From Erythrobacter sp. UBA1916 (GTDB taxonomy: Bacteria; Pseudomonadota; Alphaproteobacteria; Sphingomonadales; Sphingomonadaceae), in contig DDFY01000011.1 of assembly GCA_002337385.1 (NCBI GenBank), positions 75,843-139,842 of the forward strand: a DNA stretch of 64,000 nt, read 5' to 3'. Every line of letters begins with the position of its first letter. Position 1 is the stretch's first letter. This document shows, piece after piece, positions 1 through 7,423 of the stretch. A model generated the notes under the pieces. It was not told the origin of the DNA and did not search any database. It was given only the letters and a program-made list of their open reading frames with translations. The translations under genes and the position numbers were made by a program.

Positions 1-1057
1 CCCAGTAGGCGCCCTTCACCAGCCGCACCATGATCTTGCGGTCGAGCTGCGTCGCCAGGGCATAAAGCCAGTCGATCACGAAGCTGGCGCGCCTGCCGAA
101 GGCCTGGACCACCACGCCGAAGCCGTCCCAGTCAGCCAGCTGCGGATCGGCCAGCACCAGCTCGATCAGGTCGAGCGAGAGACCGAGCCGATAGGCTTCC
201 TCGGCGTCGATATTCAGCCCGACATTGGCCTCCGCCGCCTTACGCGCGAGCTCGCTGACGCGCTCGGCAAGCGCGGGAATAGCACGCGATTGCTGGCTCA
301 TTTCATAGCGCGGATAAAGCGCCGACAGCTTGATCGACAGGCCAGGATTCTCGCGGATGTCGTCGGACTTGGCAGCCTTGGCGATCTCATCGAGCGCATG
401 CATATAGGCGTCGAAGAACACCTCGCTGTCCTTGGCGGTAACGGCTGCCTCGCCCAGCATGTCATAGCTATAGGTTGCGCCCTGCTTTTCCCATTTACGG
501 GCGCGCTTCATAGCCTCTTCGATCGATTCTCCGAGCACGAACTGCCCGCCCAGCACGCGCATGGCCCGCTGCACCGAGGCACGCACCACCGGCGCGCCGA
601 GCCGCTTTGCAGCGCTCTGCACGGCGGAGAGCGGCCCGGCATGTTCGGGATCGTCCAGCAGCGTAGCGGTGAGACCCAGCGCCATGGTGGAGGCATTGAC
701 CAGCGCATTGTCCGAGTTGCCGAAGTGCTCACCCCAATCGGCTTGCACGATCTTGTCTTCGATCAGCCGGTCCACCGTCTCGCTGTCGGGAACGCGCAAC
801 AGCGCCTCGGCCAGCGTCATCAGGCCAAGCCCCTCCTCGGTCGAAAGACCATATTCCTGGAGGAAGCTCTCCATCATCGTCGGTTTGCTATGCTTGCGAA
901 CCCGGTCAATCACGCTCCACGCACGCTCGCCGATGGCCTTGCGCTGATCTTCCGAGGGGCCATGCTTTTCGATCAGGTGATCGAGCACTTGCTGCTCATC
1001 AGCAAAGTGGTGGTTTCTGATGAGAGCGCGGTATTCCGATAGTGGCTGGTACGGCAA
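1..1057 (-). CDS. putA: Proline dehydrogenase region of PutA (partial, C-terminus outside window)
   Basis: The enzyme oxidises proline to pyrroline-5-carboxylate with FAD; in bifunctional PutA a second domain makes glutamate. About 352 residues are visible, and the rest runs off the left edge. Diagnostic proline dehydrogenase stretches read on the minus strand include YSYDMLGEAA, LSIKLSALYPRYE, LNIDAEEAYRLGLSLDL, GFGVVVQAFGRRASFVIDWL and MVRLVKGAYW, in the family order. I place the start at a TTG at 1057 because GGAAAGG lies 6 bases upstream and an in-frame ATG with a good ribosome site is lacking. No ribbon-helix-helix DNA-binding domain precedes the enzyme, so it is not the E. coli type that represses its own promoter. 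Whether the aldehyde dehydrogenase half is fused cannot be seen. Confidence 0.9.
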   Translation of the reverse strand, partial: MPYQPLSEYRALIRNHHFADEQQVLDHLIEKHGPSEDQRKAIGERAWSVIDRVRKHSKPTMMESFLQEYGLSTEEGLGLMTLAEALLRVPDSETVDRLIEDKIVQADWGEHFGNSDNALVNASTMALGLTATLLDDPEHAGPLSAVQSAAKRLGAPVVRASVQRAMRVLGGQFVLGESIEEAMKRARKWEKQGATYSYDMLGEAAVTAKDSEVFFDAYMHALDEIAKAAKSDDIRENPGLSIKLSALYPRYEMSQQSRAIPALAERVSELARKAAEANVGLNIDAEEAYRLGLSLDLIELVLADPQLADWDGFGVVVQAFGRRASFVIDWLYALATQLDRKIMVRLVKGAYW

Positions 1058-1117
1058 GGCAGACCTTTCCTGCGGTTATTGCATATCAGGGAATCTGGCC
1101 GCACGACGGCGGCCGGC

Positions 1118-1310
1118 TATCCCCTGCGAGTGTTCTATGAACCTACGAACCCTTGCGCCGCTTGTTCCAAGAGCAGCCCTGATGGCTGCACCCGGGCAGA
1201 GGTAGGCTCCCTTCCGCGCCGGGCAGTGCAGGCTGCAAGGCGGACGGGTCCAGCCGGTGCGAAGTCGCAGCCCGACGGGATCAAGGCCGTCACCATACTC
1301 GGAAACCCCT
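1118..1310 (+). ncRNA. ssrS: Candidate 6S RNA
   Basis: This non-coding stretch between putA and a methyltransferase shows features of 6S RNA, which binds the housekeeping RNA polymerase holoenzyme in stationary phase. Recalled against E. coli 6S, the 5' part has CTGCGAGTGTTC where E. coli has CTGAGATGTTCG, then CCCTTGCGCCG where E. coli has CCCCTGAGCCG. The 3' part has GGGATCAAGG followed by CATACTCGG, in the order and spacing of the E. coli GGGTTCAAGG and CATCTCGG. The arms CGAGT (about 1127) and ACTCG (about 1297) can close the terminal stem. An internal hairpin with 6-bp arms GCAGCC and GGCTGC sits at 1173-1189. The ends are estimates. No reading frame here looks like a real protein. It could be another structured RNA. 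Confidence 0.55.
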
Positions 1311-1342
1311 GCAACAATGCCCTGCTGAAGGTATCGTAAGCC

Positions 1343-1363
1343 GAGGCCCGGTGGGCCTCTTCT
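1343..1363 (+). terminator. Hairpin, probable intrinsic terminator after the RNA candidate
   Basis: Perfect 7-bp arms GAGGCCC and GGGCCTC flank a 3-base loop and are followed by TTCT. The hairpin lies just past the 6S-like region and also downstream of the minus-strand methyltransferase, so it could stop either transcript. The short T-run makes it a modest rho-independent terminator. Confidence 0.5.
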
Positions 1364-1461
1364 GCACAGGGTATCGAATGACACCCTCAGCGTCCACGAA
1401 AGTTCCGCTACACTAGCTGGCGCAGATCGGCTGCCCCGCCCAACGCAACAGACGAACGCCT

Positions 1462-2115
1462 CTATGCGTCGGTAGCGGCGGTCTCTTGCTTGTCCTTCCA
1501 GCCCCAGGCGAGGCAGCAGGGAAGGATGTTCAACAGCTCGAACCCGCTGTCCACGCGGTCAAAATACTGCGCGGTTAGGTTATGAGCGGACTTGCTGAAC
1601 TGGTAAGTGAGGAAAGCGCCGCCCGGACGGACCGCGCGATAGGTCGCGGCGGCGATGCGGGGGCCAAGGCCCTCGGGCAAGGTTGAGAACGGCAAGCCCG
1701 ACAGGATGTAGTCCGCCTTCTCGTGGCCATGCGTGCGGATGATCTCTTCAACATCTTCCGCCGAACCATGGACAGCAATAAAACGGCTGTCGTTGATAGT
1801 GCGGTTCAGGTAGTCGATGAACAGCTTGTTCGTATCGATCACGAGCAAAGTTGCATCGCCCGGCAGCCGATCGAGCACCGGGCGGCAAAAGGTGCCCACG
1901 CCCGGCCCGTATTCGACAAACAGCTTGCAACGATCCCAATCCACGGGCGCTAGCATCTTAGCAATCGTGAAGCGCGAGGACGGGATAATCGAACCGACCA
2001 TCACCGGATGCTCAACGAAACCCTGGAAAAAGACTCCCCAGGCTCCGAAGAAGTTGCGCATTTTCCGCTTCAAACGGGTGGGCTTGCGTTCGGGCAGAGC
2101 CTCGTAACCGGCCAT
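1462..2115 (-). CDS. SAM-dependent methyltransferase, phospholipid N-methyltransferase-like
   Basis: This is a 217-residue class I methyltransferase. The SAM-binding glycine loop VEYGPGVGTF is at residues 67-76, and an acidic residue that would hold the ribose follows in LLVIDTN (about 91-96). A GLPFSTLPEG stretch (about 140) sits where the catalytic motif IV lies. The basic, aromatic N-terminus (RLKRKMRNFFGAWGVFF) and the GSIIPSSR segment before motif I recall the PmtA-type phosphatidylethanolamine methyltransferases and relatives of rRNA adenine dimethylases, so it may act at the membrane. The substrate is inferred, not shown. A weak AAAGGA lies 13 bases before the ATG. It is a single-gene unit ending toward the 6S-like region. 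Confidence 0.7.
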   Translation of the reverse strand: MAGYEALPERKPTRLKRKMRNFFGAWGVFFQGFVEHPVMVGSIIPSSRFTIAKMLAPVDWDRCKLFVEYGPGVGTFCRPVLDRLPGDATLLVIDTNKLFIDYLNRTINDSRFIAVHGSAEDVEEIIRTHGHEKADYILSGLPFSTLPEGLGPRIAAATYRAVRPGGAFLTYQFSKSAHNLTAQYFDRVDSGFELLNILPCCLAWGWKDKQETAATDA

Positions 2116-2440
2116 TATCGATCAGTATCCTTTGCCTTGCCCCCAGCATGAGGACCCACTGCAGCGGCGCGAGGTCGCAAATTCGTCACCGATTTGCAAG
2201 GCTTCGAAATCACAACCGACATGACGTGCCCACCTTTGAACCCCAAACTCAGCGTACTCACCGTTCGTAAAGCAGTGGCGCGCTATGATCCTTCAACTAT
2301 CGCAAGGGCATTCCGTTTCGAGGATCGCGCAGATGAACCACTCAGTAGACGACAAGGGCTGCCGCTCAGGCGTTCTCTCGCCCCGCCTGCTGCGGCGGGC
2401 CGCATGGCTAACGTCGGCGTTGCGAGGCTGACAGGTTCGC
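2116..2440. other. Divergent intergenic region
   Basis: This 325-base stretch lies between the methyltransferase (minus) and the ATP-grasp gene (plus), so it should hold both promoters. A GC-rich hairpin-like run with CCCGCC and GGCGGG is near 2381-2400. I see no convincing gene, repeat or known riboswitch. The open frame at 2194-2559 overlaps the ATP-grasp start and has no family features. Confidence 0.4.
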
Positions 2441-3637
2441 ATGAAACGCTCGTACCCGAAATTGGGGCTTCTCTGCTCCGAGAGCCCGATCTCGCTTGCG
2501 GTTATGCGCGAGGTCGGCGCGCATGGCGTGCCCATCGTGGCAATCACGAGAGACGCTGATTCCTTCCTGAAGCATAGCCGCTATGCCTCGCAGGCCGTGC
2601 ATCGGCCCAAAGGTGCCTTGGCAACTTGGCTTCCACAGCTTGCCGAAAAGCTGGGAATAGAAGCGGTGATGGCAATTGGCGAAAGCGACCTGGTCGAGCT
2701 TGCCGAACTCAAGCAGGGCTCGCACGCATTCCAGATCGCAGCGCCCGATCCGGACACACTCGATCTGGTGCTCGACAAGTCTGCGCTCCTCGCGAAGGCC
2801 GAAAGCCTGGGGCTAACCGTGCCGTGGAGCCTGCAGCCCGAGCAGCCCGACAGTGCCGACTTCAAGGCGGCCAACGTGTCGTTCCCGCTGATTGCGAAGT
2901 GGAGCAACCCGCTCGAAATACAGCCCCATCTTGAAGCCGCCGGCATAGCCTTTGAGAAGGTTCGCTACTTCCAGACGATGGACGAGGTGGAGGCCTATCT
3001 CACCAGCCTCACGCCCTTGGGCAGGTGGCCGCTGTTTCAGGAGTATTGCCCGGGATATGGGCTCGGCCAGATGTTCCACCTTGCCGACGGCGAGGTGACG
3101 CTGCGCTTTCAGCACCGGCGGCTGCGGGAATGGCCGCTGACCGGCGGCGTTTCGAGCTTCTGCCAAGCCGTCCCCCTTTCCGAGCACACCGAACTGCGCG
3201 CGCTTTCGGAAACCTTGTTGCGAGAGCTGAAATGGTCGGGGCCGGCCATGGTGGAATATCGCTTCGATCCGCAAACGGGCATCGCACGCCTCATGGAGAT
3301 CAATGGTCGCTTCTGGGGCAGCTTGCCGCTTGCCACGGCAGCAGGAGTGCACTTCGCATGGGAAACCTATCGCCATGCCTTCCTGCAAAGCCCCGAGGCG
3401 CACGGCCAGCCCGAGTACCCACCGTGCAAAGCGCGCTACATGGCGCCCGAACTCAAAAACCTGCGCGACGTCACGCTTGGACGCCAGCCTGCCAAAGCCA
3501 AGGCCAGTTTCCTCTTCCGCTTCCTGAGCGACTTTTTCGATCGCTCGGTCCACTATTACCTATTCTCGCGCCGCGACCCGAAGCCGTTCTTCTTCGACAT
3601 CCGCAACGCCTTGAAACGGTCAGGAACAGGCCGTTAG
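2441..3637 (+). CDS. ATP-grasp domain ligase of a surface-polysaccharide cluster
   Basis: This 398-residue protein has the ATP-grasp fold, whose members join a carboxylate to an amine or other nucleophile through an acyl-phosphate. Residues 1-110 form a Rossmann-like pre-ATP-grasp part. PLIAKWSNP (about 149) supplies the ATP-binding lysine strand, and LMEINGRFWGS carries the metal-binding Glu286 and Asn288. A basic C-terminal tail (RFLSDFFDRSVHYYLFSRRD) may touch the membrane. It is followed after 39 bases by a tyrosine phosphatase, then a polysaccharide deacetylase, all on the same strand. ATP-grasp proteins of this shape recur in exopolysaccharide loci, where they may attach an amino acid or similar group to a sugar. 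The substrate is unknown. Confidence 0.75.
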   Translation: MKRSYPKLGLLCSESPISLAVMREVGAHGVPIVAITRDADSFLKHSRYASQAVHRPKGALATWLPQLAEKLGIEAVMAIGESDLVELAELKQGSHAFQIAAPDPDTLDLVLDKSALLAKAESLGLTVPWSLQPEQPDSADFKAANVSFPLIAKWSNPLEIQPHLEAAGIAFEKVRYFQTMDEVEAYLTSLTPLGRWPLFQEYCPGYGLGQMFHLADGEVTLRFQHRRLREWPLTGGVSSFCQAVPLSEHTELRALSETLLRELKWSGPAMVEYRFDPQTGIARLMEINGRFWGSLPLATAAGVHFAWETYRHAFLQSPEAHGQPEYPPCKARYMAPELKNLRDVTLGRQPAKAKASFLFRFLSDFFDRSVHYYLFSRRDPKPFFFDIRNALKRSGTGR

Positions 3638-3676
3638 CGCCTGCCCAGGACCGAACACTCCGACGGACTTGCCCAG

Positions 3677-4234
3677 ATGCACAACACCATAAATTCGAAG
3701 TTCGGCACCTCCAGAGGGGCGGTCAGGCTGGCCCTGTCCTATCTCGAAGTGGCCTCGGGGCTGGACTGCCAAAACCGGATTGCGCCGCGCAATGCCAAGC
3801 GCCTCGTCTTCGTATGCCACGGCAACATTTGTCGCAGCGCCTATGCCGATGTCGTGGCCCGCAATGCCAAGCTTGAAGTCGCCTCGTTCGGGCTGTCGAC
3901 CTCGACCGGCAAGATGGCGCATCCGCCAGTCATTGAGGAAGCGGCGAAGCGGGGGATCGACCTCAGCCAACACCGGACCACCGCGAAGGAGGACTTCGTC
4001 CCGAGAGAAGGCGACTACCTGTTGGCCATGGAAACGCGCCACCTGCGCAAGATGGCCAAGGACCCCGTGCTTCAAAACACGCCGATGGGCCTGCTTGGCA
4101 CATATGCCCGGCCACCCTTCCCTCACCTGCACGATCCCTACAAGCTCTCACCTGAATATCTGGCAACCTGTCTGGACCGCATCGAGGCGGCGGTTGGCGG
4201 CCTGATAAGCGCAATGGACGAGCGCCGAGCATGA
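3677..4234 (+). CDS. Low-molecular-weight protein-tyrosine phosphatase
   Basis: The phosphate loop CX5R is seen as CHGNICRS with nucleophile Cys47, and the general acid is Asp153 in the HDPYKLS motif near the C-terminus, the usual arrangement of the family. The protein is 185 residues, longer than the typical 150, because of about 35 extra N-terminal residues; the core starts at RLVFVCHGN, so translation may begin further downstream than annotated. In polysaccharide loci such phosphatases (Wzb/Etp type) dephosphorylate the tyrosine kinase that controls chain polymerisation and export. No such kinase is in this window. Its stop codon overlaps the ATG of the next gene by four bases (ATGA), indicating translational coupling. 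Confidence 0.88.
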   Translation: MHNTINSKFGTSRGAVRLALSYLEVASGLDCQNRIAPRNAKRLVFVCHGNICRSAYADVVARNAKLEVASFGLSTSTGKMAHPPVIEEAAKRGIDLSQHRTTAKEDFVPREGDYLLAMETRHLRKMAKDPVLQNTPMGLLGTYARPPFPHLHDPYKLSPEYLATCLDRIEAAVGGLISAMDERRA

Positions 4235-5208
4235 CCAACGTCCTGATCACGATCGACACCGAATATTCCGCCGGAATGGTCGCCCGGAAGGGGACTTCCT
4301 GCCGCGAAGAGAACTTCGCCAGATCGATCGCCTGCGAAACGCCCGGCGGCGCGGTCGGCATCGAATACCAGATGGATCAGTTCGACCATCACGGGCTGAA
4401 GGCGGTGTTTTTCGTCGACCCCATGCCGGGCCTGGTCTGGGGGGTAGAAGCGATTGCCGATGTCGTTCGCCCGATTGTCAGCCGGGGCCACGAGGTCGAG
4501 TTGCACCTCCACCCGGAATGGCTCGAATTCGCCGGCGCCAACAATCCGCTAGGCAACAAGACCGGGCGGAACATCAAGGACTTCTCATTCGAAGACCAAT
4601 GCACCCTGCTTTCGCGAGCGCGCGAGATCCTGATCGCAGCGGGAGCACCAAGCCCGACCGCATTTCGTGCCGGAAACTACGGTGCAAACGATGACACCTT
4701 GCGCGCACTGCACGAAGTCGGGATTGCGATTGATACCAGCCACTGCCCCGGGATCGCCAACTCGGAATGCGACATCTCTCTCTCAAGCGATGTGCACACA
4801 CCGATCACGCACCATGGCACTATCGAAATGCCAATCCATTGCATTGAAGCTGCCAAGGGCGGGAAGCGGCACTGCCAACTGACAGCCCTCAGCGCGCACG
4901 AAATCATTTCCGCCAGCCGGCACGCGAATAAGGCCGGACTGGCCAATCTGATCCTCGTCTCGCACAGCTTTGAACTCCTAAGCCGCGACAGGAAGACGAT
5001 AAATTCGGTTGTGAAGCATCGGTTTGAGAGCGTCTGCAAACAGCTGGCAGGTCTTCACGGCGTTGCGACCTGTGGTTTTACAGACATCGGCGAAGAGCAC
5101 TTCGATCGTGCAGATGGAGGCGATGCCTTGCTACCTCACAATCCCATCCGCACCCTTCAGCGGTTGATCGAACAATCGATCTCGAACCTGCGGTACGGCA
5201 GCACCTAG
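4231..5208 (+). CDS. Polysaccharide deacetylase-family protein (NodB/WalW-like)
   Basis: This 325-residue cytosolic-looking protein (no signal peptide) begins with VLITIDTEYS, where Asp9 and Glu11 fit the catalytic and metal-binding acid pair of NodB-type carbohydrate esterases. HEVELHLHPEW (about residues 87-97) supplies the metal-binding histidines, and TAFRAGNYGAND (about 143) matches the substrate-groove motif. These enzymes remove N- or O-acetyl groups from sugars using a divalent metal. It is translationally coupled to the phosphatase upstream and belongs to a three-gene unit with the ATP-grasp ligase. Acetyl removal from a sugar intermediate followed by ATP-grasp acylation of the freed amine is an attractive but untested order of events. 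Confidence 0.78.
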   Translation: MTNVLITIDTEYSAGMVARKGTSCREENFARSIACETPGGAVGIEYQMDQFDHHGLKAVFFVDPMPGLVWGVEAIADVVRPIVSRGHEVELHLHPEWLEFAGANNPLGNKTGRNIKDFSFEDQCTLLSRAREILIAAGAPSPTAFRAGNYGANDDTLRALHEVGIAIDTSHCPGIANSECDISLSSDVHTPITHHGTIEMPIHCIEAAKGGKRHCQLTALSAHEIISASRHANKAGLANLILVSHSFELLSRDRKTINSVVKHRFESVCKQLAGLHGVATCGFTDIGEEHFDRADGGDALLPHNPIRTLQRLIEQSISNLRYGST

Positions 5209-5237
5209 ATCGTCCCGAAGATCGGGCCTGTGCTCTT

Positions 5238-6344
5238 CTATTCGGCCATGTCGGGATGGTCGTCGGAGCGTGATCTGCCGAAGCGTTGGCGGGCAAAGCG
5301 AAGCACGCTCAGGCCGCGTTGACGCCAGCTGCGCTGGCTAAGGCGGCGCATACGTTCGGCGATCTCATACAGCATCGAGCGCATGCCCGTATCGAAGCTC
5401 GGCGTGCGATTGTACACGCGCGACTCCAGCAGTTCGAGCGGGCTGAACGCCGCGAAGGATGGCACTTCAACCGGAACGCCAAATTCATCGCGGACCAGAG
5501 AGAGACCAGCGCCCACACGCGAAGCCACCTTTGCTTCCCGCGCCATTCGCCAGAATTCCTCCCAGTCGACCTGCTCGGGTGCCTTGCGGAGCATCAGCAC
5601 CACATCGGTAACCCAGCGCAAGGCGGGATAGTGATCCGGGCGAACGCCATGTGCCAGGACATGAAACAGCAGATGGGTCGCGCAAGGTCGGCGGACTTCG
5701 ACAGGGCCCATGCGCATGGCTTCGGCACGCTGCCAGATACCGCGTTCGATGTCCGCAGAAGACCAGTCCTTGACGATCCGCCCGTGCAGATCGACTTCAC
5801 CGTACACGGGGTGCCGATAGCACTGGCCAAACGCGAGCGTCGCACGCTCCCGCTGCGAGAAATCGGCGAAGAAAATACGCTCCTGCTTCCAGCCTGAAGC
5901 GCGCAGAAGTTCCCCGGCGCGTTCGAGATCGGCTTCCGGCACATAGATGTCGCAATCGTTGATCGGGCGCTCTCCAATCGAACCGTAATAGTCGTGCATT
6001 AGGGCGACGCCCTTGCTCACCAGAACGGCGATGCCATGCTCAAGAAGCAGTCCGATGGCCTGTACAGATCCGCGCTGGATATCCTGCCCGTGCTTCCAGG
6101 AGAGACGATAGAGGCCGCGCAATTGCTGCGCATGCGGGAACGCCGCACTGCCACGAGCGAGGTTGCGATAGACCCTCGGGAGCAAGCGCCCGCTGGCATA
6201 GTCCACACACCCAGGACCACGCTCAATCTCGCGCCGCCAGCGCGCGAAGCAGTGATGCGCGGCCTTCGGATCGTCTTCCAGCGCCGCGTGCAGCAGCAGC
6301 ATTTGGCGCGCATCCGGCCAGATAGTAAGTTGCTGGAAACTCAC
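5238..6344 (-). CDS. Nucleotidyltransferase family protein (NTP_transf_5 type)
   Basis: This 368-residue protein carries the signature of the uncharacterised nucleotidyltransferase family found in exopolysaccharide and lasso-peptide loci. A hydrophobic strand with LVSKGVAL (Lys111, Gly112) is followed by RPINDCDIYV (126-135), whose Asp130 and Asp132 would bind the metal and nucleotide. The C-terminal half is helical and rich in Trp and Arg. Biochemical roles in this family are poorly known; nucleotidyl transfer to a peptide or sugar is inferred from the fold. It is the last gene of the minus-strand operon. Its ATG overlaps the TGA of the glycosyltransferase upstream by four bases, and it converges on the deacetylase gene 30 bases away. 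Confidence 0.72.
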   Translation of the reverse strand: MSFQQLTIWPDARQMLLLHAALEDDPKAAHHCFARWRREIERGPGCVDYASGRLLPRVYRNLARGSAAFPHAQQLRGLYRLSWKHGQDIQRGSVQAIGLLLEHGIAVLVSKGVALMHDYYGSIGERPINDCDIYVPEADLERAGELLRASGWKQERIFFADFSQRERATLAFGQCYRHPVYGEVDLHGRIVKDWSSADIERGIWQRAEAMRMGPVEVRRPCATHLLFHVLAHGVRPDHYPALRWVTDVVLMLRKAPEQVDWEEFWRMAREAKVASRVGAGLSLVRDEFGVPVEVPSFAAFSPLELLESRVYNRTPSFDTGMRSMLYEIAERMRRLSQRSWRQRGLSVLRFARQRFGRSRSDDHPDMAE

Positions 6345-7027
6345 GCCCCAACCGAGCCCTGACGGCGCCGCTGGCGGGCCAGCTCCAGATAGACCCGCCG
6401 GCCCCCTTCCAATGAACGGGTGCTGTTGTGCGCATGGACGCGGCGCAAGAACTCGGCGCCTTCAACGTAGTGCGTCTCCAGCCCGGAGGCAGCCGACCTG
6501 TTAAGCCACTCCATCAACTCCCCTGCGGGCAGGTCTTCACGGAAGGCGCCGACCTGCTCGAACGCAGTTCGCGCGATCAGCATCGATGACAGGCTGGGTG
6601 CGGCCATACGTTCAGCGCGGATTGGAAAGCGTCCCTCAGGATCGCTGAATTCCCTGCAATGACCGAAGGCAATGGCGGCGCCTTCGGCAAGTCCGGGCAA
6701 GGCAAGCTGTCGCTCCAGTTTGACGTTTAGCCAGACATCATCAGCATCGAGAAAGGCGAGCAAAGCGCCGGCACTGGCACGCACACCCGCGTTGCGCGCA
6801 GCCGCTGCCCCCACGCCCGCAGTGGCGACCACACGGAGCGCAAACGGCGCTTGGTAGCCGTCGGCGATCTTCGCCGTGGCATCATGCGATCCGTCGTCGA
6901 CCACGATGACCTCGCCGACGGGCGCTGTCTGGCCTGCCACCGAATTGAGCGCATCGCCAAGAAACCTTCCGGCATTTTTGGCCGGAATGATGACGGACAC
7001 ATCGCGACCGTCGATCACGGCATTCAC
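6341..7027 (-). CDS. GT2-family glycosyltransferase
   Basis: This GT-A fold transferase is about 228 residues long. It begins VSVIIPAKNAGRFL, with EVIVVDDGSHD for nucleotide binding and LLAFLDADDVWL as the acidic metal-binding motif. A longer in-frame frame reaches 7126, but I choose the GTG at 7027 because it forms a GTGA overlap with the stop of the PqqD-like gene, the same coupling seen elsewhere in this operon, and because the family core starts there. There are no membrane segments, so it should act in the cytoplasm. It would add a sugar to an acceptor that may be a lipid-linked glycan or the product of the kinase/PqqD module. The C-terminus is basic. Confidence 0.85.
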   Translation of the reverse strand: MNAVIDGRDVSVIIPAKNAGRFLGDALNSVAGQTAPVGEVIVVDDGSHDATAKIADGYQAPFALRVVATAGVGAAAARNAGVRASAGALLAFLDADDVWLNVKLERQLALPGLAEGAAIAFGHCREFSDPEGRFPIRAERMAAPSLSSMLIARTAFEQVGAFREDLPAGELMEWLNRSAASGLETHYVEGAEFLRRVHAHNSTRSLEGGRRVYLELARQRRRQGSVGA

Positions 7028-7422
7028 TCCTGTTCCGGCCAACCAACCTCGCCCACGTCCATCACGGGGTCCAGCTTGAGCATGGCAGCCATATCGTCGA
7101 ATTCCGTAAGCAGCGGCGCATGCCACGCGTCGTCGCCTGCCACGAGCGCTTCGGTGGCAACCTTCCCGCCATCGAGAAACAGTTTCTCTTCCCGCAGCTG
7201 TTCCACGAACGTGCGGATCGCACTTGCGCCTGCTTCCGCGCTGAAGCCAGACCGGCCGGACTGGGACTGCACAATCGCCTCGACCTCGTGGCCCGCAGCA
7301 AGCGCATTCCAGATTTCAATCGCGGTGCCTTCCAGCGCGAAATATTTTCCGGTGTCGAAGTTGATAGCAATCAGCTCGCCATCGATTTCCTCGGCGGAGA
7401 TATCGTTTTCGTTGATCTTCAT
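7024..7422 (-). CDS. PqqD-like protein (peptide-recognition fold)
   Basis: This 132-residue protein has an N-terminal PqqD-like domain: ISAEEIDGELIAINFDTGKY, then GTAIEIWNAL and a helical segment ending in FVEQLREEKL. PqqD domains are RiPP recognition elements that bind leader peptides, and lasso-peptide B1 proteins share the fold. A C-terminal extension ends LKLDPVMDVGEVGWPEQE, a tail shared, as far as I recall, by many alphaproteobacterial PqqD-family proteins next to HprK-like kinases. The gene sits one base after the kinase/glycosyltransferase gene and overlaps the GT2 start. No radical SAM enzyme or cyclase is nearby, so the peptide partner, if there is one, is not identified. Confidence 0.75.
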   Translation of the reverse strand: MKINENDISAEEIDGELIAINFDTGKYFALEGTAIEIWNALAAGHEVEAIVQSQSGRSGFSAEAGASAIRTFVEQLREEKLFLDGGKVATEALVAGDDAWHAPLLTEFDDMAAMLKLDPVMDVGEVGWPEQE

Positions 7423-7423
7423 C

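Noticed and set aside
1076..1384. 102-residue minus-strand open frame over the 6S-like region
   Set aside because: It has no family features or ribosome site, and the base-pairing fits an RNA better.
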